Source: Bog-756 sp963824645
GTDB lineage: Bacteria > Actinomycetota > Acidimicrobiia > Acidimicrobiales > RAAP-2
Direction: 5' to 3'
Assembly: GCA_963824645.1 (NCBI GenBank)
Contig: CAWGQC010000008.1
Location: 62,001 to 126,000 of the forward strand
Length of the DNA stretch: 64,000 bases
A program made the position numbers and the translations under genes. Within the stretch, counting starts at the first letter, position 1; every line of letters begins with the position of its first letter. Shown piece by piece: positions 34,974-43,230 of this stretch. Under the pieces are notes generated by a model that was given only the letters and a program-made list of their open reading frames with translations, was not told the origin of the DNA and ran no database searches.

Positions 34974-36188
34974 GTGAACAGTAGTGACAGTGAAGAGGAG
35001 GCGGATCTGGCCTTCAGCCTCTCGATCCCGGGATTCTTCCTCGACCCCGACTACTTCGGGACCTTGCGCCGGCTCCGGAGCGACCGGCCGGTGCACCGCA
35101 CGGCCGACGGGCTGTTGGCTGTCAGCCGTTACGAGGACATCCGGGCCATCAGCCGCGATCCCGATCGTTTCGTGTCCGGACGGGGCGTTCTCATCAATGA
35201 TCCTCTGCGCGACCCCGGTGCCACCGGGCAGGACAACACCTGGTCCATCCTCCATCTCGACCCACCGGTGCACGCCACCTACCGGGCGCTGGTCAATCGG
35301 CAGTTCACCCCGCGGGCAGTGGCCGTGCTGGCCGACCGCATCCGTCGAGAGGTCGTGTCGACGCTCGACTCGGTGCCGATCGGTGAGGTGTTCGACTTCA
35401 TCGACATGGTGGCCGCCCCCATCCCCATAGCGGTCATTGCCGACATGTTCGGCATCGCCGATGCCGATCGCTCCCTGTTCCGAAGATGGTCCGATGCAGT
35501 CATCGAGAGCACCGATAGCACGGAGGATCAGCGGGCCGTCGAGCTGGGCGATATGGCCGGTTTCCTACTCGAGCACATCGACTCGCCGGCCACCCAGTCC
35601 AACGATCTGCTCAATCTGCTCAAGTCGACCGCCCTCGACGGCCGCCCCCTCACCCGGTCCGAGATCATGGGGTTCTGCATGACCCTGCTGGTCGCCGGCA
35701 ACGAGACGACCCGGACCCTGATAAGCGGTGGTGTCGAGGCCCTCAGTCGCTTTCCCGACCAATGGAGTGCGCTGTCCCAGGACCGGTCACTGGTGCCCGG
35801 CGCGGTGGAGGAGATCCTGCGCTGGGTCACCCCCATCCAGGCTTTCGGTCGGACGGCCGCGGTCGACGTGGACATCGCCGGGTTCGGAATCTCTGCTGGC
35901 GAGTTCGTCGTCCTCCTCTACGCTTCGGCCAACCGAGACGAGTCGGTGTTCGGTCCCACCGCGGCGGAGTTCGTCGTCACCCGGCCGGTCCAACCCATGC
36001 ATCTTGCCTTCGGGTTCGGTGAACACGTGTGCATCGGGGCCAGCCTGGCCCGGCTGGAGGCGCGGATCTTCTTCGAGGAGTTCCTGGCCCGGTTTGCCGG
36101 ATCCGAGTTGTGGGGTGAACCGGTGTACACACCCTCCACGTTGGTGAGGAGCGCCCGGTCCCTGCCCCTGCGGCTGGCCGCCGCCTGA
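34974..36188 (+). CDS. Cytochrome P450 monooxygenase
   Basis: This is a complete 404-residue soluble bacterial P450. The I-helix is LLVAGNETTRTLISG (AGxET type), the K-helix is GAVEEILRWVTPIQAF (ExxR), and the heme loop is FGFGEHVCIGASLARLEA with the cysteine ligand. It would hydroxylate a hydrophobic substrate with electrons from ferredoxin, but no ferredoxin or reductase gene is adjacent. GTG 34974 is strongly supported by GAGGGGAGGGG upstream. It follows the lipocalin-like gene closely and ends before a strong hairpin. The subfamily resembles the actinobacterial CYP125/CYP142/CYP107 lineages only in general features. Confidence 0.95.
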   Translation: MNSSDSEEEADLAFSLSIPGFFLDPDYFGTLRRLRSDRPVHRTADGLLAVSRYEDIRAISRDPDRFVSGRGVLINDPLRDPGATGQDNTWSILHLDPPVHATYRALVNRQFTPRAVAVLADRIRREVVSTLDSVPIGEVFDFIDMVAAPIPIAVIADMFGIADADRSLFRRWSDAVIESTDSTEDQRAVELGDMAGFLLEHIDSPATQSNDLLNLLKSTALDGRPLTRSEIMGFCMTLLVAGNETTRTLISGGVEALSRFPDQWSALSQDRSLVPGAVEEILRWVTPIQAFGRTAAVDVDIAGFGISAGEFVVLLYASANRDESVFGPTAAEFVVTRPVQPMHLAFGFGEHVCIGASLARLEARIFFEEFLARFAGSELWGEPVYTPSTLVRSARSLPLRLAAA

Positions 36189-36195
36189 CTCTCTT

Positions 36196-36219
36196 CAGCC
36201 CGGCCTCCACACCGGGCTG
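36196..36219. terminator. Hairpin between convergent P450 and fadD genes
   Basis: CAGCCCGG-cctccaca-CCGGGCTG is a perfect 8-bp stem with an 8-nt loop, placed between two convergent stop codons. It lacks a T-run and is likely a bidirectional terminator. Confidence 0.6.
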
Positions 36220-36246
36220 CGTGGCCCACTCGTCGGGCCGGACGGT

Positions 36247-37902
36247 TCACAAAGTCAGCAGGTGGGCCCGACCGTGGGCCTCGAACTCGCCGCCCAGGGA
36301 GTCGACATCCTCCGGGGTCATGAGGGTGTAGGCGTCGCTGCGACCGGATCGGTGCCACACCGGGTCGGGCGTGCTCCACCGGGCTGATCGGAGAGGCCTC
36401 TTGTCCACCTTGTCGGTGGCCGTCACCGGAAGGGCATCGACGATGCGCACGAAGCGGGGGGTCCACTTGGTGCCGAGGTCGGGCTGAGCGTCGAGAAAGG
36501 AGCGGAAGGCGACCGGGTCGAAACGGGTGTCGGCCGCCATTTCGATGGCCGCCATGACCTGGTCGCCGGTACGGCTGTCGGGAACGGCGTACACGGCAAC
36601 CCCCCGAGCACCCGGGAACCGACCCAGGATGCGCTCCACCGGCGCCGCCGCGAAGTTCTCACTGTCGACCCGGAGCCAATCGCCGGTGCGGCCGGCGAAG
36701 TAGAAGACCCCGTCCTCGTCGCGGTAGCCCAGGTCGCCCGACCAGTACCAGCCGTTCCGGGAGCGCTCGGCCTCGGCCTCGGGGTTGTTGTAGTAACCCT
36801 CGAAGTTGGCCAAGGCCGCCCGGCCCACCAGTTCGCCGATGGCCTGGCCCGGGTTGGACAGGCGACCGCCGGCGTCGAAGATGGCGCGTGGCTGTTCCTC
36901 GCCGGTGTCCGGGTCGACCACGGCCACGTCGTCGCTGTCCCGGGCCCGTCCGAGGGCGCCCGGTCGGCCGTCGGGGACCGGCTGCAGCACGATGGCATTC
37001 TCACTGGATCCGTATCCCTCGAAGAGTGGCACTCCGAACCGCTCGATGAAAGCCGCTTTGTCAGCGGACGACGTCTCGGGTCCGAGGACGAAGCGGAGCT
37101 TGTGATCGGCGTCGTTGGCGGTCGGCGGCGTGGCCACGATGTGGGAGATGGCCCGACCGACCGTGTTGAAATAGGTCGCTCCTACCGTACGAACGTCCTC
37201 GAGCAGGCCCGAAGCCGAAAAGCGGCGACGGAGGGCCAGGGTGGCTCCGCTGGCCCAGGCGGGAAAGACGGCGGCCGACAGGGCGTTGCCGTGGAAGAGA
37301 GGCATGGCCGAGTAGATGACGTCGTCGGGAGTGAATCCCATACGGGCGGCGGCACGGGCGGCACGCCCCTGGGTCATCCTGACCGCCTTGGGCCCCCCGG
37401 TCGATCCGGATGTGAAGATGAGGAGGTAGAGGTCTTCGGGGGACGGCGCCGGCCACTGAGGCGATGAGGCCGGTGCGTGGTCGAGGGCCTCGCCGTAGTC
37501 GTCGCTGTCCGCCACCAGGATGCGATCCCGATCGATGCCCAGATCGAGACCTTCGAGCAGGGGCTGTTGTGCCCTGTCGGTGATGATCAGCTGGCAATCG
37601 CTGCGGGCGATGTCGACAGCCAATTCGGCGCCCCGGCGGGTCGGGTTGATGCCCACGATCACCGCTCCCACCCGAGCCGCGCCGGCCAGCAGGAACAGGT
37701 ACTCCGGGCTGTTTTCGAGGAGCACGCCGATGTGGAAAGGACCGTCGTGGCGCCACTGGCACAGGAGGGACCCCCGTCGATCGGCCTCTTCCACCACTTG
37801 CCGCCAGGTCCACTGTTCGCCCTCGAACAAGAGGCCCCGGTTGTCGTCGTCAGCCCGCAGACCGACCAGTTCGGCGGCGGTGGCGACGCCGGGTGCCATC
37901 AT
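36247..37902 (-). CDS. Long-chain acyl-CoA synthetase, FadD17-like
   Basis: This 551-residue AMP-forming ligase has the P-loop YLLIFTSGSTGGPKAVRM, A5-like LFEGYGSSENAIVL, A7 WYWSGDLGYRDEDG and A8 FAGRTGDWLRVDSENFAA. The C-terminal catalytic lysine is in PVTATDKVDKRPLR. The stop-start pattern and overall sequence resemble mycobacterial FadD17/FadD8-type enzymes linked to steroid side-chain or fatty acid activation, but the assignment to that subgroup is inference. Its start overlaps the phosphotransferase-like gene by ATGA, so they form a two-gene operon. Cytoplasmic or membrane-associated. Confidence 0.9.
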   Translation of the reverse strand: MMAPGVATAAELVGLRADDDNRGLLFEGEQWTWRQVVEEADRRGSLLCQWRHDGPFHIGVLLENSPEYLFLLAGAARVGAVIVGINPTRRGAELAVDIARSDCQLIITDRAQQPLLEGLDLGIDRDRILVADSDDYGEALDHAPASSPQWPAPSPEDLYLLIFTSGSTGGPKAVRMTQGRAARAAARMGFTPDDVIYSAMPLFHGNALSAAVFPAWASGATLALRRRFSASGLLEDVRTVGATYFNTVGRAISHIVATPPTANDADHKLRFVLGPETSSADKAAFIERFGVPLFEGYGSSENAIVLQPVPDGRPGALGRARDSDDVAVVDPDTGEEQPRAIFDAGGRLSNPGQAIGELVGRAALANFEGYYNNPEAEAERSRNGWYWSGDLGYRDEDGVFYFAGRTGDWLRVDSENFAAAPVERILGRFPGARGVAVYAVPDSRTGDQVMAAIEMAADTRFDPVAFRSFLDAQPDLGTKWTPRFVRIVDALPVTATDKVDKRPLRSARWSTPDPVWHRSGRSDAYTLMTPEDVDSLGGEFEAHGRAHLLTL

Positions 37903-38927
37903 TCGATCCGCTCCTTGATCAGATCGAGGACGGGGTTGTCATCGATGGGAAGGAGCACGGGCTCTCCCGCATCGCGGCGGAGATAGCCGAGGCGGGTCAT
38001 GATCGCCGCGCTGCGAACCATGGCCAACGTCTCGTACCAGTCGAGATGGCCGACGCCCCGTCCGCTGGCTTTCTCGAAGAGCTGGACCGTCTCCTCCCGA
38101 TCGGGAAATCCGACCAGGCGCTCACCGAAGAGCCGATGCATGGTGAGGTCGAGGCTGGTGAACCAGGCCAGATCGTGCTCGGGAGCGCCGATCGAGGTCA
38201 TGTCCCAGTCGAGTACCGCCCGCGGCAGGAAATCGTCGCCGAAGATCATGTTCTCGAAGCGGACATCGCCCCACAGAAGGGCCGGGGCAGGCTCGTCGGG
38301 CGGGAGGTGGCGGCGGCACCAGGCCAGCCCGTCGACCAGGGCGGCCACCGGCTGGCCGCCACTCGACCAGCTCAGATAGTCGCCCCAGAAAGTGAGCTCG
38401 GCCTGATTGTGGCGGTGGGGTACGCCCGCCAGCGGACCCACCTCGGCGCGGTGGATGGTGGCCAGCGTGGTCACGAAATTGCGGTACAGACGGCCCCGCT
38501 CCTCCTCGGTGCGGTGCCGCAACCACTTGTCGCGGTGGGCCAGGGCGCCGACGATGTGACCCTCGACCAGGGGCATGACGATGAAGGGTGCGCCGAGCCA
38601 CCGGTGGTCGGTCTCGAGGACGGGATCGGCCACCGGAACCCCCGCTCCCGCCGCCGCCGATTGGGCCTGCCACTGGACGGCGAGATCGTAGCGGGGGAAG
38701 GTTCCGGCTGCGGCCGGTGCCATGCGGATGACCAACGATTCCTGACGGCCGGTCGAGGCCCACGACACATCGAGGATGAGCGTCTCGCTCGAGTAACCGC
38801 CGGACGGTCGGCGCAGTTCGGACACGGTGATTTCGCCGGCGGCCGGTCCAGATCCCGTGCGGTGGTCGGCCAGCCATCGAGTGAACCCCGCCGCCAAGGT
38901 GGCGTCGTCTTTCTTCCCGGAAGTCAT
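37899..38927 (-). CDS. Aminoglycoside phosphotransferase-family (APH) protein
   Basis: This 342-residue protein is of the kinase-like APH/choline kinase fold. The catalytic loop is LLWGDVRFENMIF (usual HGD replaced by WGD) and the metal-binding motif is AVLDWDMTSIGAPEHDLAWF. The N-lobe holds SSETLILDV and SLVIRMAP with the ATP-binding Arg/Lys region. Homologues commonly accompany acyl-CoA dehydrogenases and ligases, where they may phosphorylate hydroxyacyl-CoA for removal as in ACAD10/11; that role is inference. ATG 38927 is chosen over a longer frame with unconvincing sequence. Co-translated with the fadD-like gene. Confidence 0.86.
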   Translation of the reverse strand: MTSGKKDDATLAAGFTRWLADHRTGSGPAAGEITVSELRRPSGGYSSETLILDVSWASTGRQESLVIRMAPAAAGTFPRYDLAVQWQAQSAAAGAGVPVADPVLETDHRWLGAPFIVMPLVEGHIVGALAHRDKWLRHRTEEERGRLYRNFVTTLATIHRAEVGPLAGVPHRHNQAELTFWGDYLSWSSGGQPVAALVDGLAWCRRHLPPDEPAPALLWGDVRFENMIFGDDFLPRAVLDWDMTSIGAPEHDLAWFTSLDLTMHRLFGERLVGFPDREETVQLFEKASGRGVGHLDWYETLAMVRSAAIMTRLGYLRRDAGEPVLLPIDDNPVLDLIKERIE

Positions 38928-39129
38928 CTGCTGGCGTGCCTGTTCCTGTTCGGTAGCGGTGGAGAGAGATCGATGGCGAGTTGGGGTCGGTTGGGTGCGG
39001 ACATCGACCGCACCACGGTACTGCCCGCACACCCGTGGGGACCGCCCCGGTCCAGTGGGCGGGCTCTCCGCCGTTCTCCGCCGTTCCCGGTCTGCTCAAG
39101 GCAACCTCTCTCCGTGACGATGATTCCTT

Positions 39130-41178
39130 ATGCCACGGATCTCCCTTCTCCGGCTGGCGACGGCCGTCGTGACCGTCGCAGCCGCCCTCGTCGTTGTCGT
39201 GGCTGCCGTCAGCGTCGACGGCGCCAGGGCGGCCGCCGCCTCCGGTTGGCACATCGTGCCCGGGGCCCCGGTCGATGAACAGAACAGCAACGTCCTGCTG
39301 GGTTCGACCTGTGCCAACGCCTGGAACTGCTGGGTGGTGGGCATGAGCTTCCCCAACCTCAGCAACGGGGGCAACCCGACCGACCTCTTCGAGCACTGGA
39401 ACGGATCGGCGTGGACCGCCGCCACCCCCGGCAATCCTCCCGGGCAGGATCTGTCCGGTCTCTTCTCTGTGACCTGCGCCACCTCCTCGGACTGTTGGGC
39501 GGTCGGGGCCCAGAAGTCCCACAGCGGAACGGCCCCGGAAGCCTTGGCCGAGCACTGGAACGGATCGAACTGGTCGGCCGTGGCCGCCCCGTCCACCAGC
39601 GGCTACCTGACCTCGGTGACCTGCGTCGATGCGTCGGATTGCTGGGCGGCGGGAACATCGGTGACCGACGACGGCCAGAGCGACCCCCTGCACGGCATGC
39701 TCGACCACTGGAACGGATCGACCTGGTCCCCGGTGGCCACACAGCCGTCGGGACAGAACCGCGACCAGTTCAACGCCGTCAATTGCACCAGTGCCACCAA
39801 CTGCTGGGCTGTCGGATTCGCCGGGCCCAACGGCCTGGCCAACAACTTCCTCCCCAACATCCTGCCCCAGGTGTCAGGGGCCAACGCCTTCATCGAACAC
39901 TGGAACGGGACGTCCTGGACCGTCACCCCGGCCCCTGGGGCCGCCGGCCCACTCGGTACCTACCTCAACAGTGTGACCTGCCTCACTCCCTCACGGTGTT
40001 GGGCGGTCGGTGCCGACATGGGGGCCGACGGCAACCCGTCCTCCACTCTGGTCGACACCTGGAACGGCACCGGCTGGACGACAGTGGCCAGTCCCGACCC
40101 CTCGTCGGACGGGAGCCTGTTGACCGCCGTCACCTGTATCGATGCGACGGATTGCTGGGCTTCCGGGGCTGTCGGCCAGAGCAACGGAGGTGGCGGGGGC
40201 AACAACAACATGTCTCCCAACCCGATGATCGCCGTCTGGAACGGCTCGACCTGGTCGGTCGACCCCAGTCCCGGTGCGACCGCCTTCGGCTACCTCAACG
40301 ACGTAGCCTGCGCCGGCGGGACCGGCTGCTTCGCCATCGGCTTCGCTGCCACCTCTACCGGGAAAGCCACCCACCTCCAGGCCCTCACCGAACAGATGGT
40401 GCGCCCCTCCACGGCCAACCAGGGACTCTTCGTGTCCGGATCCGACGGTGGGGTCTTCACCTTCGGTGTCGCCGGCTTTCACGGATCGATGGGCGGGGTT
40501 CATCTGAGTGCCCCGGTGGTGGGCGTGGCGTCGACCCCCGACGGCGGGGGCTACAGGCTGGCCGCGGCAGACGGAGGGGTGTTCGCCTTCGGTGATGCCC
40601 ACTTCTACGGTTCCATGGGCGGGACCCACCTCAACGCCCCCATCGTGTCCCTGGCCGCCACCCCCGACGGCGGGGGCTATTGGCTGGTGGCCTCCGACGG
40701 CGGGGTGTTCGCCTTCGGTGATGCCCACTTCTACGGTTCCATGGGCGGGACCCACCTCAACGCCCCCATCGTGTCCATGGCCGCCACCCCCGACGGCGGG
40801 GGCTACTGGCTGGTGGCCTCCGACGGCGGGGTGTTCGCCATCGGTGACGCTTCCTTTGCCGGTTCCCTGGGCGCCCTTCGTCTCAGCGCACCCATCGTGT
40901 CCCTGGCCGCCACCCCCGACGGTGGAGGCTACTGGCTGGTGGGTTCCGATGGTGGCGTGTTCGCTTTCGGTGACGCCGGCTACCAGGGATCGGTTCCGGG
41001 TCAGGGCCTGGTCCCCGCCGCCCCGGTCGTCGGGGCGGCCGTTACGCCCGACGGTGGCGGGTACTGGCTGGTGGGATCCGACGGTGGTGTCTACGCCTAC
41101 GGGGACGCCACTTTCATGGGATCGCTGGCCGATCTCAAGCTGGCGGCACCGGTGACCGGTGTGAGTGCGTCGGCTTAG
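39130..41178 (+). CDS. Secreted repeat protein with CWAVG and SDGGVFAFGDA propeller-like repeats
   Basis: This 682-residue exported protein begins with a signal peptide (VVTVAAALVVVVAAVSVDGARA). Residues of about 40-430 contain repeats of the form VTC..A.DCWAVG...LFEHWNGSAWT, each with paired cysteines. The C-terminal third has about six copies of a 42-residue unit with DGGVFAFGDAHFYGSMGGTH and ATPDGGGYWLVASDGG. Both suggest beta-propellers or bladed folds. Similar repeats are frequent in Acidimicrobiia surface proteins. ATG 39130 is chosen because it begins the signal peptide. It stands alone and convergent with the E1 beta gene. Probable function is surface adhesion or glycan binding, unproven. 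Confidence 0.8.
   Translation: MPRISLLRLATAVVTVAAALVVVVAAVSVDGARAAAASGWHIVPGAPVDEQNSNVLLGSTCANAWNCWVVGMSFPNLSNGGNPTDLFEHWNGSAWTAATPGNPPGQDLSGLFSVTCATSSDCWAVGAQKSHSGTAPEALAEHWNGSNWSAVAAPSTSGYLTSVTCVDASDCWAAGTSVTDDGQSDPLHGMLDHWNGSTWSPVATQPSGQNRDQFNAVNCTSATNCWAVGFAGPNGLANNFLPNILPQVSGANAFIEHWNGTSWTVTPAPGAAGPLGTYLNSVTCLTPSRCWAVGADMGADGNPSSTLVDTWNGTGWTTVASPDPSSDGSLLTAVTCIDATDCWASGAVGQSNGGGGGNNNMSPNPMIAVWNGSTWSVDPSPGATAFGYLNDVACAGGTGCFAIGFAATSTGKATHLQALTEQMVRPSTANQGLFVSGSDGGVFTFGVAGFHGSMGGVHLSAPVVGVASTPDGGGYRLAAADGGVFAFGDAHFYGSMGGTHLNAPIVSLAATPDGGGYWLVASDGGVFAFGDAHFYGSMGGTHLNAPIVSMAATPDGGGYWLVASDGGVFAIGDASFAGSLGALRLSAPIVSLAATPDGGGYWLVGSDGGVFAFGDAGYQGSVPGQGLVPAAPVVGAAVTPDGGGYWLVGSDGGVYAYGDATFMGSLADLKLAAPVTGVSASA
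40570..40821 (+). repeat. Near-identical 126-bp tandem repeat inside the propeller gene
   Basis: Units 40570-40695 and 40696-40821 differ at only a few positions, for example Leu versus Met in IVSLAATP/IVSMAATP. The period of 126 bp equals 42 codons. Flanking units are more diverged, so these two look recently duplicated or homogenised. Confidence 0.85.
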
Positions 41179-41196
41179 CCCTGCTGGTTCACTGAG

Positions 41197-42210
41197 TCAC
41201 TGGGTGACGACATCACGGATGGCGGCGGCGATGGAGCCGGCGGTGGGCATGACGGCCGCCTCGAGCACAGCCGCGGAGCCGATGGGAGCGAAGGCGGCTC
41301 CGATCCGTCGCACCGGCGCATCGAGTTGACCGAACAGCTCCTCGGCGATGGTGCTGGCCACTTCGGCCCCGAAGCCGCCGAACCGGGTGGCGTGGTGAGC
41401 CACCACCGCCCGTCGGGTCCGGGCTACCGAGCCGAGCACGGTGGAGACATCCAGCGGGACCAGGGTCCGCAGGTCCACCACCTCGACCCCGATCCCATCT
41501 TCGGCCACGGCCTCGGCCGCGGCCAGAGCGTCACGGACGGTGCGCCCGTAGGCGATCAGCGTCACATCGTCGCCGGCCCGTTTGACGTCAGCCGACCCGA
41601 TGGGGATGCGCAGGTCTGCTTCCGGCACGGGCCCGGTCGTCCCGTACAGGGCCACATTCTCGATCATCACACAGGGGTCGTCGTCGAAGATGCACGAGGT
41701 GAGCAGCCCCTTTGCGTCGGCCGGCGTGGACGGGACGACCACCTTGAGCCCGGGAATGTGGGCCAGCCAGCTCTCGAGCGTCTGGGAGTGGGTGGCTCCC
41801 GATCCGATCCCTCCGAAGACCGCCGTTCTCACCGTCAGGGGCACCGACAGCAGGCCGCCCGACATGAATCGGGCCTTGGCCGCGTGGTTGACCAACTGGT
41901 CGAGGGCGATGCTGATGAAGTCCATGATCATGACCTCGGCCACCGGCCGCATCCCGGCCATGGCCGCCCCGATGGCCGCCCCGACGATGGCCGCCTCGGA
42001 GATCGGGGTATCCCGCACCCTGTCGGTGCCGTAGGTGGTGGACAACCCCCGGGTCACCTGGGAGATGCCCCCTGCCGGATCAGCCAGATCCTCGCCGATG
42101 AGGAAGACGGAGGGGTCGGCGGCCAGGGCCTGGCCCAGGGCGGCGTTGAGGGCGTCGCGCATGCTCATGTTGACCGCCGCTTCGGAGCCGACGGTACCCG
42201 GGGCGGGCAT
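41197..42210 (-). CDS. 2-oxo acid dehydrogenase E1 component, beta subunit
   Basis: This is a 337-residue thiamine-diphosphate enzyme subunit. The start is NMSMRDALNAALGQALAADP, then VFLIGEDLADPAGG, the cofactor-contacting glutamate region DTPISEAAIVGAAIGAAMAG and VMIMDFISIALDQLVNHAAK. The transketolase C-terminal domain is VTLIAYGRTVRDALAAAE followed by VVDLRTLVPLD. With E1 alpha it decarboxylates a 2-oxo acid or acetoin-like compound and acylates a lipoyl domain. Its start lies 3 bp from the E1 alpha stop, so the subunits are coordinately expressed. No E2 catalytic or E3 gene is seen in the window. Confidence 0.92.
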   Translation of the reverse strand: MPAPGTVGSEAAVNMSMRDALNAALGQALAADPSVFLIGEDLADPAGGISQVTRGLSTTYGTDRVRDTPISEAAIVGAAIGAAMAGMRPVAEVMIMDFISIALDQLVNHAAKARFMSGGLLSVPLTVRTAVFGGIGSGATHSQTLESWLAHIPGLKVVVPSTPADAKGLLTSCIFDDDPCVMIENVALYGTTGPVPEADLRIPIGSADVKRAGDDVTLIAYGRTVRDALAAAEAVAEDGIGVEVVDLRTLVPLDVSTVLGSVARTRRAVVAHHATRFGGFGAEVASTIAEELFGQLDAPVRRIGAAFAPIGSAAVLEAAVMPTAGSIAAAIRDVVTQ

Positions 42211-42212
42211 CG

Positions 42213-43202
42213 TTACCCTCCCCCGGCGGCGTAGACGTCGACCAGGGCTTCACCGGGGTCGGGAGGTTCGGCGGCCAGGGCGGCGGAGAAGGCCTCTTCG
42301 ACCGCCGACCGGGCCGCGCCGTCGATCTTCGGCACCGATTCCTCATCGAGTACCCCGTCGGCCACGAGCCGCACACGGTAGCGGGCCACCGGTTCGTCCC
42401 GGCGGGCCTGTTCGAGTTCGGGTTGAGGTATGTAACGCATGGGGTCTCCGAAGTAGTGGCCCCACAGACGAAATGTCATGCACTCGAGGAGAGTCGGGCC
42501 GTCACCCCGACGGGCCCGGTCGACGGCGGAGACCAGAGCCAGGTGGACGGCGTCTGGGTCGTTGCCGTCCACGGTGGTGCCCGGTATTCCGTAACCCGCG
42601 GCCCGGTCGGCCACGTCAGCCACCGGTTGGGCCTCGGCTGTAGGTGTCATCTCGGCGTAACGGTTGTTCTGGCAGAGGAAGACGATGGGTAGGTCCCACA
42701 GGGCGGCCAGGTTGACGGCTTCGTGGAACGAGCCCGTACCGGTGGCGCCGTCACCGAAGCTGGCCACCGCCACCTGGTCCGACCCTCGCATCCGGCCGGC
42801 CAGGGCCACGCCGACAGCAATGGGCACCCCCGATCCCACGATGCCGGTGGACAGCACCAGCCCCGACGACGGGTGGGCGATGTGCATAGCCCCGCCCTTG
42901 CCGCCGTTGACTCCGGTGCGACGGGTCAGGATTTCGCCCACCAGCGGACCGAGCGGTACGCCCTTGGCGATCTGATCGTGCAGGCCGCGGTAGGTGGTGA
43001 CCAGCGGGTCCTCGGCCCGGAGGACGACACCGAGGGCGGCGGCGATGGCTTCCTGGCCGGTGGCGGGCCAGTAGGTGCAGGCGAACTCGCCCGCGCTCAG
43101 GCCGCGTCGCAGGCGATCGTCGCAGGCCCGGACCAACGCCATGAGCTCGTACATCCGGCGCCTTTCCGCCGCCGACGGCGCGTCGGTGGGCACCCCGGTC
43201 AC
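42213..43202 (-). CDS. 2-oxo acid dehydrogenase E1 component, alpha subunit
   Basis: This 329-residue partner of E1 beta has the TPP-binding motif VASFGDGATGTGSFHEAVN through VFLCQNNRYAEMT (GDG to NN, about 26 residues). GKGGAMHIAHPSSGL carries the His of the active site. The phosphorylation-loop region is DEPVARYRVRL. The sequence type (GQEAIAAALGVVL start, HIAHP) is that of acetoin or branched-chain dehydrogenases rather than pyruvate E1. GTG 43202 is chosen because GAGAGGAACG precedes it; the longer frame overlaps the flavoprotein gene. It is fifth in the minus-strand catabolic operon. Confidence 0.92.
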   Translation of the reverse strand: MTGVPTDAPSAAERRRMYELMALVRACDDRLRRGLSAGEFACTYWPATGQEAIAAALGVVLRAEDPLVTTYRGLHDQIAKGVPLGPLVGEILTRRTGVNGGKGGAMHIAHPSSGLVLSTGIVGSGVPIAVGVALAGRMRGSDQVAVASFGDGATGTGSFHEAVNLAALWDLPIVFLCQNNRYAEMTPTAEAQPVADVADRAAGYGIPGTTVDGNDPDAVHLALVSAVDRARRGDGPTLLECMTFRLWGHYFGDPMRYIPQPELEQARRDEPVARYRVRLVADGVLDEESVPKIDGAARSAVEEAFSAALAAEPPDPGEALVDVYAAGGG

Positions 43203-43230
43203 CGTTCCTCTCCCAGCCGTGGCGCCCAGT

